A stretch of 64,000 bases of DNA from Rotaria sordida. Its lineage: Eukaryota; Rotifera; Eurotatoria; Philodinida; Philodinidae. Location: contig CAJNOL010000596.1 in assembly GCA_905250125.1 (NCBI GenBank), forward strand, positions 49,614-113,613, written 5' to 3'. The first letter of the stretch is position 1; each line of letters begins with the position of its first letter. The position numbers and the translations under genes were made by a program. This document shows, piece after piece, positions 1 to 9,884 of this stretch. A model generated the notes under the pieces. That model was not told the DNA's origin. It searched no databases and saw only the letters and a program-made list of their open reading frames with translations.

Positions 1-227
1 GTTTTTTTTTTAAATTTACAATCAAGCTCGTTTTACACTATTCAAGAAAGATTTAGAACTGAAGAAGCATTCATTCTGGAAATATTTTTAAAAAATTCAT
101 ATCAATAATTTCACAGAATATTTTCTCAAGAAGGATTCTGAACTTGCATTTTCTTCTTAAGGATATTTTCCAAAATAAAATCTTGATCATTATAAAACTA
201 TATTGACATAAATAGATCAAAACTTAC

Positions 228-971
228 CCAGGGTGCATAATTTTTTAATCGAAAATTGAATTTGATCTATGGTATACATATCATATGATTTGTAACCTCC
301 AACTTCCATAATAATGTATGCATCTTCTGATTTCAATGGTCGAATTTCAATTCCTATAATTGCAAATTCAGAATAATTTTAAATATTTTTTTGAAATACA
401 TTGTTACCTGGTGGAACTGCTGTTGAAAGTATTTTCAATTTTTCCATAAATACATTTTTGTCTAATTGAAATTGAATATATGTCCATATTTCATAGTTAC
501 TAATTTTCTTCTCTTCTATAAATTGTTCGATTATCGGTGTTATATTACGTTGTTCAATAGCACAAAACATAAGTTTCTGATTCCATGGAATACATTTTAT
601 TAACATTTCAACAAGAACATTTTTCGTATATTCTTTGTCACAAACAATTGCAACATTACGAATATAATTTTGAGTAAGATTCCAATTGGGAACGAGACCA
701 GGCATAGAATAGAGTATTATAACGCATTTGATTTCAGTTGGATGATTAACAAAGATCTGTGGATAAATATCTTCTCGAGTAATTATCTTCGAGTAGACAT
801 ATGTAAGTAGTTGACAAGGAAGAAGCGATTGAGGTGATTGATCTCTCTAAAATACAATATTAAAAAATCTATTTTATTGAAATATTTTCAATAAAAAGAA
901 AAAAAAATTACCAAAAATTTTAATACTGTCAATAGATTATCTGTGTTGAAAATATTCACTTCGATGCACAT
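228..971 (-). CDS. GLYAT/GNAT-like acyltransferase, 5' part of a split gene (partial)
   Basis: Three exons on the minus strand fit in phase: 912-971 (starts at ATG 971, 20 codons, phase 0), 408-846, and 228-353, each with GT donor and AG acceptor. Introns are about 65 and 54 nt. The joined frame gives about 208 residues. It includes an N-terminal stretch with SPQSLLPCQLLTYVY, then IYPQIFVNHPTEIKCVIILY, and later IEIRPLKSEDA, the usual opening of a GNAT fold. This layout (N-terminal half, then a GNAT half) resembles the glycine N-acyltransferase family, which transfers acyl groups from CoA to an amine. The CoA-binding part is not present: after the donor at 227 I could not find a convincing next exon before the left edge, so the gene either continues outside the window or is broken. 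The family call is by pattern only. Confidence 0.5.
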
Positions 972-2316
972 GTTTTTTTTTCTCTCGTCTTATACACGTT
1001 CTATACGATACGATACGATAAAACAAAAATGCTTTCAAAAGTAATATCATGAATAAAAGTAGGCAAAACTACTTTTCATTCCTTATGTAAATAATATAGT
1101 CAATGTGAACGCACATGTTTGGTGCATCTACAGTTTAGATGCTATTTTGGCCTTCGCTTGAAGCATTGCATATTGTGTGTCAGATGATAAGAATTTGTTA
1201 AAACAAATTGCAAGGCAATTTTGCAACAAATTTTGACGTATTTATGACTTGGGATCTTTTATATTTCTCTTTTAAAAATTTTGATTGTGTCTTTTGAGAA
1301 AGTCAGACAATTTCAATTGTTTCTTTTTCAAAAAAAAACCAAATAGATTAGGTAAAATTGTATTGTGTTAATCAATAGAGATGTATTGATTATACATGGA
1401 TGAGTTATCAACAAAAAAAATTGACAAGTTCTTATTGTTCTCCAATCAACAAATAAGAACAACAGCAGTTATGGTGATGAAGCTGTCGATACATTTACTT
1501 CGTTCTTTCTTAATCAAAATAGATTTTCATCAGAGATGTATCAACAGATGATAGCTCTTGTCGTCGATGTCGTAGTAAGTATTAATGCTCAACAGCAGTG
1601 TGACTTACAGATTGAATAGCTAGTTGTATCATTATCTGAAAACTGCTCATCTCATGACGTATTAATCAAAATCATATCATCAAACAAAATGCATCAATTC
1701 TTTTTTTCGTCTTGCTTACAATATGTGTGAATAACAGAAAGTTCACAAACAAAATATTAATATTATGTTGTTTTGAAGAAGACAATTGAATAATTCGATT
1801 TCATTGCTATGGTGAGATTTGCGTGCAATGTTCAACTTAAAGATGTCCTTCACAGATATCTGCATATCTCAAGTACTTTGACAGATTTATACAATTGTCC
1901 TTTTCGATTGAATCTGATTAGCGAGTACAAAATCCGAAAGTTGCTAATTAGCTTTTTTGCAAGACCGATCGTTTTCTATGTAAGATGTGGTCGAACTGGC
2001 ATTTTCCCGTATAGTGAATAAAATGTACAGAAAATCACAAGAATCAAATGGATTTGAAAACTGGTACGTATCGTCTGCTGTCTGGAGCAAATAGACGACG
2101 ATAAGAAGAGAATATTTTCTTTACCTATTATCTAGAAAACACTTCATTATTTCTAAATATACATTGTTTCCAAGCTACGTGAATGTTTTCCTAAAGCGAA
2201 TATAATGTATAGTTCACAAGAATGTATGAATATTATTTGAGATCATAAATTTGTCTATTATGCTGATATATATGGAAACTATAGAGTGGTTAACTTTCTA
2301 CTGTCTCAACTGTAAA
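972..2316. other. Gene-free stretch with two small unassigned frames
   Basis: I see no convincing gene. An open frame of about 65 codons without a clear start lies at about 1427-1620 (+), and a 70-codon ATG frame at 1809-2021 (+). Neither resembles a family I know, and neither has clear splice signals. Confidence 0.4.
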
Positions 2317-2538
2317 TGTGGGTGTGGGTGTGGTTGTGGGTGTGGGTGGGTGCGGGTGTGGGTGTGGGCGGGTGTGGGTGTGGGTGTGGATGTGGATATG
2401 GGTGTGCGGTGAGTGTGGTTGTGGGTAGATGTGTGCATGTGGGTAGAGTGGTTGGCTTAACTAACACCGACACTCGCACCCACACCCACACCTATATCCA
2501 CACCCACCCACACCCACACCCACACCTACACCCATACT
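2317..2538. repeat. Long inverted telomere-like tract (TGTGGG)n...(CCCACA)n
   Basis: About 125 nt of G-rich repeat (variants of TGTGGG with GGGCGGG, TGTGGA and GGGTGCGGG) is followed by a mixed spacer at about 2440-2465, then about 70 nt of the complementary C-rich repeat. G arm first and C arm second is the orientation of two telomeres joined end to end. TGTGGG is the repeat reported for bdelloid telomeres. It is the largest member of the family in this window. The open frames across it are artefacts of the repeat. Confidence 0.85.
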
Positions 2539-3044
2539 CTTCTTGAGTTTGAAAGTGTTTTCGGACTGTTTTTCTCAAAATATTTCCATAATTTCTATAC
2601 GAGAATTGTCGAGCGAAAATTCAGAAGGGATGTTTACTGTAAGACAGATTTTAGCTAATAAAAAAAATTATTTCTTGTTATTCTTCGGCATTTTTATAAT
2701 GTACATTATTTTGTCCCATCTGAAAAGGCCATTATAATTCTATGTTTCCTTGAGCAATGAAACGAGTTTTTTTGCCATGTTTAAGCACAGTGTTTTTCAA
2801 ATACATTTGAGCATTCTCATATGAATGTGCCTATATTTATCATAAGATAAATCATTTTTTGAATATTTTATATTTATAATCAAAAGGAGTAGTTTTTGCA
2901 CAATCAGATTTTAAAAATAGAATTTTTTTAAATTGACTCATTTAAATTACAGATTATAATATATTCAGTTTGTTTTGCACAATAAATTTGGTCAACTTGA
3001 ACTTAGTCGAAACAGAAATGATGATGGAAGGCAAGAACATAAGA

Positions 3045-3199
3045 GTGAAGGTGAGGACGAGGGAGACCTCCACTTCCATTTACTTTCATTTTCTGCATTT
3101 CTACCTTTCGACATATGGGTGAGTAAGTGGAGGTGAGATTCACCTTGGTTTTCTCTAGAGTTACACCCACACCGCCACACTCCACCCACACCCATACCC
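3045..3199. repeat. Degenerate telomere-like inverted repeat
   Basis: A clear C-rich arm (ACACCCACACCGCCACAC, continuing as CCACCCACACCC) lies at 3163-3199. The upstream side is purine-rich (GTGAAGGTGAGGACGAGGGAG; AAGTGGAGGTGAG) and is probably a decayed G arm. A small inverted pair ACCTCCACTT/AAGTGGAGGT lies inside. Confidence 0.5.
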
Positions 3200-3389
3200 T
3201 GTGAATCCATGATAATCTGCCTTACTAGTGAATATTGTTCGGACTGTATTTGGATTTTCTTAGTTAAACATGATAATAAAAACTCACTGACATGCTAAAT
3301 CAACTTTGTCAAAGGAAACAGAGAAAGCATCTACGGCGTATAAAGGTAGAAACTATGAATGTTCAGCTGATGAGTTTATGCACTGCAGT

Positions 3390-3616
3390 TCAGAAGTAGC
3401 TGTAACCATATGCGCTGCCGGCACCAGGAGCACCTCTTGGATATGGACTCCAGATATTTGGATTTTCTCTAAGCTTGACACCAGGAGCACCTATTGGATA
3501 TGGACTCCAGGTATTTGGATTTTCTCCAAGCTTGATATTAGGAGCATCTATTGAATATGGACTCCAGGTATAGGGATTTTCTCCAAGCTTGATACCGTAT
3601 GTGTGATCCATAGAAT
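3390..3616 (-). CDS. Proline-rich tandem-repeat protein, 3' exon
   Basis: On the minus strand an acceptor (TTTCTTTAG) opens at 3616. The exon runs through three 57-nt tandem repeats to a TGA at 3390-3392. The protein repeat is 19 residues with the core IKLGENPNTWSPYPIGAPG; copies differ at single positions (KLRENPNIW, KLGENPYTW). It ends in a Tyr/Gly-rich tail (GSAYGYSYF). The repeat is low in charge and rich in P, N, Y and W, as in extracellular or matrix proteins. No upstream exon with a signal peptide was identified, because the flanking 3640-3840 segment is palindrome-dense repeat DNA. It resembles in style, not sequence, the NPYP-repeat secreted protein at 55.7 kb. It may be a truncated gene. 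Confidence 0.4.
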
Positions 3617-3681
3617 CTAAAGAAACCAACAAGAAAGAATGAGTTTCGCTAATCGTTTTGATATGTCTGATGCTGAAAGTA

Positions 3682-3833
3682 AGAAAACTTTCCTGTTCTG
3701 CTACAAAGCAGGACAGTCACGAAGCAACATACGTTGTAGAAGCAGAGACAAGCTTCTGCTATGCAAGCTTTGGAAAAATTCATTGAATGGAAAGTCTTTC
3801 CGTCAGTTTCACTGTGAAAACGGAAAGTTTTCT
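3682..3833. repeat. Palindrome-dense 152-bp foldback segment
   Basis: Perfect outer arms AGAAAACTTTCC (3682-3693) and GGAAAGTTTTCT (3822-3833) enclose a run of small hairpins: CTGTTCTGCT/AGCAGGACAG (3693-3702/3707-3716), CAAC/GTTG (3725-3736), AGAAGC/GCTTCT (3738-3743/3752-3757), ATTCATTGAAT (3778-3788), GGAAAGTCTTTCC (3789-3801) and TTTCACTGTGAAA (3807-3819). Nearly every base can pair. The 69-codon frame over it (3639-3848) is therefore probably fortuitous. Confidence 0.7.
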
Positions 3834-4061
3834 AACATGGGGCATTAGTTATCTGTTTAGTCCGACTTGCACTAATCTTGTTTCGAGAACCACAAAACAC
3901 TGAAGTCGAAAACAAATTTAGATGGGTATTATTTCGATAATAGAAAATGTTATTTTCATGCCCACTTCTTGTCTATGCAAATCTTGGTGTACCGTTTTCC
4001 TGTTTCTTATCTATCACAAGATTTATTGAGAAAAGGGGAAAGTATCAACTGGTAACGGTTG

Positions 4062-4256
4062 GTTACGAAAGCCCTGTAAGAAGCAGGGTTTCCGTAACAA
4101 TGTAAAATGCATAAGTCATAAAAAGCAGGGGTTTCGTATCGATTTTTGGCAGAGCTTTCGTATCCATATTGACAGGGCTTTCGTATCGTTCTAACAGACC
4201 CTTCCTATAGATTTTACAGGGCCTCCGTATCGCTGTTACAGGGGTATCGTAACGCA
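4062..4256. repeat. Hairpin plus period-22 minisatellite (ACAGGGCTTTCGTATC)
   Basis: An imperfect hairpin GTTACGAAAGCCCTG (4062-4076)/CAGGGTTTCCGTAAC (4084-4098) opens an array whose units carry ACAGGGCTTTCGTATC or variants, with CAG starts at 4126, 4150, 4173, 4195, 4217 and 4239. Spacing is 24, 23, 22, 22 and 22 nt. The same unit, mostly in the opposite orientation, recurs at 5249-5399. Confidence 0.75.
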
Positions 4257-4817
4257 AAAACCCTTAGGGTCATCTCTAGTCAGATGTTGCTGATAGGGTT
4301 TCATATTGGGATTAGTGATCTATCAAAATTATTTTAAAAAAAAGTTCAAGAGCAGAAGGAAAGAACCAGAACATAGATACAGACAAACTTTTATCTTCTT
4401 TTAAATTCATTTCTTAATAACAACAAAAAGTAAAAAAATTCAGCGATACATAGAGAGAGAAGAGTGAACGAGCAAAAAGTCCAAATAATAGAAATAAGAA
4501 TACACATAATTGATTTTCTTGACTTTAAGTCAACAACTTCAACGAGAAATAGTCGCACACAGAACTTGAAAAAACAAAGAACTATATGTAGAGAGCAAAA
4601 AAAATACCATAACAGAAAGATAATAATATCATTTTACACGAACAAACATAAACTAATACGACTTTAGTCAACATTTACTTAGCATTCTATTGAGAAATTT
4701 TCAGTGTGCGTTTTTTTACAAGCTGTAGCTGAACGTTTAAACATTAAAGAAGAATGTTGGTGAAGATACACAATTTTCTTGGAGAAGAAAATCAAAGAGC
4801 AATAAAGATAAATTGAC
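4257..4817. other. AT-rich gene-free stretch
   Basis: Nothing convincing is seen. The 67-codon frame at 4464-4667 is lysine/asparagine-rich low-complexity sequence. Confidence 0.4.
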
Positions 4818-4937
4818 TCAAGTTTGAATACTCTTCACAACAGGTTTTGGTGCTTGAGTAACCTGATTCTTAGAAACGTTTTTCATCAACTTCACCATCG
4901 ATGTCGCTGGTGGTAGTGACTTTTCTAAGACTACACT
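4818..4937 (-). CDS. Terminal exon of an unidentified gene
   Basis: A strong acceptor on the minus strand (pyrimidine tract then CAG, at 4938-4940) opens a 40-codon exon ending in TGA at 4818-4820. The peptide begins SVVLEKSLPPATSMVKLMKN and ends APKPVVKSIQT. It has natural amino-acid composition and no low complexity, but I could not find an upstream exon in the next 300 nt. It could be the last exon of a gene with a long intron or an orphan remnant. The family is unknown. Confidence 0.35.
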   Translation of the reverse strand, partial: SVVLEKSLPPATSMVKLMKNVSKNQVTQAPKPVVKSIQT

Positions 4938-5248
4938 CTGTTTGGAAAGGAAAGAGAAAAAAAGTCTATTTGTTTACAAATGGTCAACCTATTGGTCTAT
5001 TGTTTTTAATGATGTAATCCTCTATTCAACCGTGGAAGTGATAGCGACATCTATGAATGTATATAGATAATCAATTCACAGTAAAGCACTATGTATTTGG
5101 ACTACTTAAGTGCATAGCAGTTGTTACGGATAAATCGCACCTATTGACTTAACAGATATTTGTAAACATGGGTTTTCGCAACGAATACCTTGTTTTTTTA
5201 TAGAGTATCAGTCTTTCGATCTGGTTATGAATGCAATAGAGAATATAG

Positions 5249-5399
5249 TTACGAAAGTCCTGTCAAAAACGAAAACCCTGTATATTTATGATACGAAAGC
5301 TCTGCCAAAATTTGATACGAAAGCCCTGTCAAAATTCGTTACGAAAGCCGTGTAGAAAAAACGATAACAGGGCTTTCGAATTACGAAAGCGATGTAGAC
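5249..5399. repeat. Second array of the TACGAAAGCCCTGTC minisatellite
   Basis: Units start at about 5250, 5271, 5292, 5316 and 5340 (TACGAAAGTCCTGTC, ACGAAAACCCTGT, TACGAAAGCTCTGCC, TACGAAAGCCCTGTC, TACGAAAGCCGTGT). One inverted unit (ACAGGGCTTTCG) follows at about 5367, then another direct unit. It is the same motif as the 4.1-kb array on the other strand. Confidence 0.7.
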
Positions 5400-6774
5400 A
5401 CCATGAGCGAATTCCTAGGCTGCGACCGGTACACTTAAAACAAGACGTAACTCTTATTGAACCTGGAATATCATGATTTGTTCAAAAATCCGATAGACCT
5501 CCAAACATCCCATGAAAATATTTTTGGGTACCAACGCGTCTAAAAACGTGCTTCTTCCTGCACTTGAAACGCATTTGTCAGCAAGAATTTAGTACGTTGG
5601 AACGTACTTTTTCGAAAGAAATGAGACTAAACGCATTAAAAAAGTAAATAGATTCGTTTAAGAGCGGTAAAACATGAATCGCGTTTACTGTGTTCTTGTA
5701 TAGATGCGTTTGAATGCGTGTTAATGGAAACATTTGGCGCTTCTAAATACTTTTTCTCCAGTTTTCTTCCAGAAAATGTATCTAGAAGCGTCCGATGTTT
5801 CATCTTAGTTCCGTCCAAACACCTCTGATCTGCGTTTGGTATTTTACCTAGGATGTCACCACCTCCATATCCACCGTATTGTCCTCTTCACATACTGCTC
5901 TGATGAATAGGCGAATACAAACGGTAAACAGTGTATGTATGGATTGAGAAATATCATATTGTCTCTTACATATATGTATATAGGATTCATGGGTGCTGCT
6001 TATTAGCAATATTCAAAGCTAAGAGCATGAAAAGAGTAGCCAATTGAGCGTGATTGTTTCTGATTTAACAGTTGTGAATTCAAACCGATACACTGTTTGA
6101 TAGTCACACTTTGTGATGAAGCCCTCTCCCCCTCCAGGTAAAAAAGGCTATTTTCGTGAGAAACATCGATATTGAGATAAATGTATGGTACAACAGTCAG
6201 ACGTCTGAACTTTTACATTCAACATGGCTTTTTAGTTGAAACCTCGTTTTTGGCTAAAATTTTGAATAATTTCGGTCGCGCGCTAACCAAGGAGATAGAT
6301 GCTCATCCACACGTTTTCGATTCAATAGACTCATTCGATAGAGAACATCTTTTACATATACTCTCCAATTTTGACGTTATTTGAGTGTACTTGGTCCGAG
6401 TTGTAGGGACCATAAGATTGATTTTTTGACGAAACTTTTGCCTCCAGATGTGCCTAGTATTTGGCTGATTTCGAACATGAAATACGAGAAAGACAACTTT
6501 CTATATATGAATCCATAGAGGATTTCTTCCGCTATTTAACACGTACTGAATGAACTTCAAAGAAGGACTCTATCATATCATTTATTGATCAATACTTTGA
6601 AAAAGACAGCCTGTTTTTGCCCTCGAAAAGCTTTCAATAGTGTTTTTATAATATCAATAGAGTGATAAATATATTTTGTATAATGAGGGGTATGTCTTTA
6701 ATGTTCTGTTTCTCCGTTGCTATGGTCTGTAATGGGGGCCTGTCTGTAAGGGGGAAGGGGGGAGCCGCCAAAAC
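5400..6774. other. Stretch without a recognisable gene
   Basis: A 67-codon frame at 6181-6384 (+) has mixed composition and an ATG but matches no family I recognise. The rest shows no splice-supported coding. Confidence 0.3.
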
Positions 6775-7189
6775 TTGAACTTAAAGCTTGCACTCACTAT
6801 TTGCTTCGAAAATATATGTGAGTTCCACAAAACTGTTGCTTCATCATTATCAAATGATTCATCGCATTCATTAACAACTATAGATAAGAAAAATAAGAAT
6901 TTAACAACACAAAAAAAGATAAATAAAACATTAAGTATTAATAAAGAACGTAAAAGTTCATTTGATTTTGATGAAATCAATCAAAATATTAATAAAGAAA
7001 AACCAATTGGTAAGACTTTTATTATTGAGTATCGATTTAATGGAAAAAAATGTATCATAGTTTATAGTTTGAATTTGATTCTTAATAGGTCGTCTCATGG
7101 ATATCTTCGAAGAAGTTGCGCAAATTTATTCAAACATTCTCTCACTGGAACAACAGATGAGGAAAAGCATACAAGGAGGAGAAGGCAAA
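6775..7189 (+). pseudogene. Truncated split eukaryotic gene of unknown family
   Basis: A plus-strand frame runs from about 6815 to 7009. A 79-nt GT-AG intron (7010-7088, donor GTAAGA, acceptor TTAATAG) joins in phase to 7089 onward, giving KEKPIGRLMDIFEEVAQIYS, then NILSLEQQMRKSIQGGEGK. The second exon looks like a conserved helical segment. It loses meaning at about 7189, where it runs into the 3' end of the minus-strand bacterial GNAT gene (stop at 7193). I infer that the gene was cut by insertion of, or recombination with, the foreign DNA. Upstream exons and the start are not certain. Confidence 0.4.
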
Positions 7190-7192
7190 CTT

Positions 7193-7636
7193 CTATTGGT
7201 GGCTGTTTCTGGTCATTTCCACATGTGGAATGCCACAATCGTCGTATTCGCCGCTGATCACGCGAAAACCCAAATGTTCATAGAATGGAATAGCATAAGT
7301 TTGAGCGCTAATTACTTGTGTCTTCATTCCTCGCCGTTCTGCTTCCTTGATCGCAGCCTGCATTAGTCGTTCACCAATTTTCATTCTACGATACTCCGGC
7401 AAAACAGCCACCCGTCCGATGTGACCGTCAGCCAATAAGCGTGTAGTTCCCATTAATTTTCCGCTTTTGCTGTCTTCAGCAAGAAAATGTTGGCAGACGG
7501 CATCATTTTCATCCCACTCGAGTTCTTCAGGTATATTTTGTTCTTCAATGAAGACAGTTTGGCGGATAAAACGTAATGCTACTTGGTCTTTTTCCCAGTC
7601 CGCTAAACGTATTATACAGGAGTTAGCAGCAGTCAT
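7193..7636 (-). CDS. Bacterial-type GNAT N-acetyltransferase
   Basis: A single uninterrupted frame of 147 residues from ATG 7636 encodes a GCN5-related acetyltransferase, which transfers acetyl from acetyl-CoA to an amine; the substrate is unknown. The N-terminal block has IRQTVFIEEQNIPEELEWDE (residues 24-43), typical of a widespread bacterial subfamily. GHIGRVAVLPEYRRMKIGERL (71-91) is the strand plus the acetyl-CoA pyrophosphate loop (R/Q-x-x-G-x-G/A type). SAQTYAIPFYEHLGF (110-124) carries the usual C-terminal Tyr. Length matches stand-alone bacterial enzymes. There is no intron, and base composition is visibly more GC-rich than the flanks, so horizontal acquisition is likely. It lies tail-to-tail against a truncated host-type gene. 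No key motif is missing, so it is probably functional. Confidence 0.85.
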   Translation of the reverse strand: MTAANSCIIRLADWEKDQVALRFIRQTVFIEEQNIPEELEWDENDAVCQHFLAEDSKSGKLMGTTRLLADGHIGRVAVLPEYRRMKIGERLMQAAIKEAERRGMKTQVISAQTYAIPFYEHLGFRVISGEYDDCGIPHVEMTRNSHQ

Positions 7637-8821
7637 CAGTGAATCTAGAAAATAAAAGATGTAAAAAAAATCTCGTGTTTCAGGATGTTCATGTAAAAAA
7701 ACAAAGCAAAATTTCGTGTATCTTCTTCAGCATGTTGCTCATAAACCTAATGTCATTCTATATGTGTTCTTCGTAAACCTGTCTCCAAAAGACGAGAAGA
7801 AAACTTCAAATTTGACCTCATAAGAACTGCATTTAATCCGATAGTTAAGATGGAGAACGAATATAGGCATCTGACATTTATGATTTGAAAAAAAAATGTG
7901 TAGGAATCTCCTAGTTTCCACATACACATATCGTGGCTACGTGTATGACACAGCTGTCGCCGCAGAAGTCTGTCCATATTCTAAAATAGCTTACTTGCAC
8001 TCTCTCGATGTAATAAGTATTCGGATGCAGATTTTTTGCTGATGTCGCCTTCAATTGTCGATCGATATAAGGACTGGTCAATTTGTTCACGGCTTATATA
8101 CCATGTATCATAAAAACAATTCCTATCAACACGGGTCAATCGGAAGGTTCGTTGTATTTTTCTATTCAGATGTTTGGAATTTGGCAGAGGGTATCAAAAC
8201 CATTGCTGAGAAAAGCGACTGTCTATGTAATAGATGTTTTTGTTCTAAAACAGGCACGCGCGTTTCTCAGAAACGATTTAAATTTCTTTTTGTCAATTTC
8301 GAGCTCTTGGGCAAAAAAAATACAGCGTATTTTTTGCAAACTATCCGGTTAGTAGGAGTTGTTTTTATGTTGTGTAGTAAATCATGTCAGACTTATTCGG
8401 TCAACCTATTATAGGTACTAAACAATATAGTCATTATCTCAATCTACAACAATACTGTCCAAAGTGAAATTTGTGATAGCATGACATCTTTCCAAGCGTC
8501 AGCGCTCTTCCACGTGCTCTGCTTATGACTCAACACTTTTACCAACGAATATGAGCATTTTCTGCATCCTTCGCTCGTGTCTTTTTACCTAAGAGTCGAA
8601 ATTAGTGTGTTCATAGCGAACATCTAAAATTCTAACGAATGCATCAGAAGAACACATTCGCTTCTTCATCTGATACTATAAACTTCGGTCAAGAAGCCTT
8701 AATTGAATCCACGAGTAAGAACAAATAAAGGGACAAGAACAGTGCAACAATACATATACGAAAATATTACTCAGCTCTTCTCCACAACCACACTCTAAAA
8801 TAGTTTAATACAAAACTTTAA
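7637..8821. other. Stretch without a recognised gene
   Basis: Two overlapping plus-strand frames (8055-8414, 119 codons; 8083-8352, 89 codons) show no known domain and no splice support. They could be remnants of a membrane protein or chance. The region upstream of the GNAT start presumably holds its promoter, but no clear element is seen. Confidence 0.3.
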
Positions 8822-8914
8822 AAGATTCTTCTGGTGGATAAACAGGAAGAATCTTCTAAGATTTCGTATCAAACCCCTAACAAAGGTTTTCGTAGAGAAA
8901 CTACAAAACCTTTT
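8822..8914. repeat. Two adjacent imperfect hairpins
   Basis: AAGATTCTTC (8822-8831) pairs with GAAGAATCTT (8846-8855). AAAGGTTTTCGTAG (8882-8895) pairs with CTACAAAACCTTTT (8901-8914). The TTTCGTATC string between them echoes the minisatellite units at 4.1 and 5.3 kb, so these may be diverged relatives. Confidence 0.55.
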
Positions 8915-9884
8915 TCATTCTATCATTCTTAAGATTATGTACGCAAATACAGAGCTTTTACGATTCGGTACTAAATCTTCTTTTAGAATGAAGAGTTTTG
9001 TATGAAACCTTACAAGGTTCGTCTTGTCGATGCAAGGAAAAAACCTATTTCTTAGAATGCAGAGAGTATTAGCCCATATTTTTGGGGCTTTTTCTTTCCT
9101 TAATGAAATCTATCGACTGGCAAAAGACGTACTCGATTAACTTTTACCACTTTGGAATATTCCATGTCAGGTACATTGAATCAAACTTTCGCGATGGATT
9201 GCCTTAATGCATCTGGATTTTGATTTTTTTCAGATAAGGAGAAAAGTTTTTCTATGTGCGAGTAGCTCTCTGCCAATTTGGCACGTTTTTAATCGATTGC
9301 GCTGCAATTGCAGTAAAATGCGCCTATCTCTCAGCTACTTCAACGTTATGACTTTTCGCGCAATTCTCTTTTCTATCATCTTATAACTGAGCTTTTCCAG
9401 GAGAATGATTTTCCAGCTGATTTTGGGATTTTCACCTATTTCACAATTTTTGTGTGTACTGTGGCGTCATTATGGACAATTACGCCGCATATAGGTGCTT
9501 CGGAATGGCAACAATTGAGAATATAATTTCGACAAACAGATCCCTAATTTTTTCTATCTTGGAAAAATGTTGAATTACAAATTGAAAATTACTAGCATAA
9601 ACTATCCATATCTCTTCATTCTCACAAAACCTATTTTTGCGCCTTTCTGGCTCTTTTTATTCTTTTGGGTAAATGGGAGAAGATAGCAATAACCATATTG
9701 ATGGCGTGTCATGTGTTTATCTTTAAAATGTTTTATAACTAGGTGTGATGCTGTTTTATCTTGGTATGGGTTTGCTGCTGGCAAAAGGAGATACTCGATT
9801 TATTTTGCGCAGGCACCTGAGCAGAATCGATAAAGGTCACACATCTCTTTCTTTCTATTTGCATATGTTAGTTTATTCTGGTTT

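Noticed and set aside
2306-2546. Open frames of Val/Trp/Gly/Cys and Pro/Thr/His across the long telomere-like tract
   Set aside because: They are read-through of a simple repeat with a 6-nt unit, not genes.
4062-5399. Regularly spaced repeats that could suggest a CRISPR array
   Set aside because: Spacers are only about 6-9 nt and themselves similar, units vary, there are no cas genes, and the DNA is eukaryotic. It is a minisatellite.
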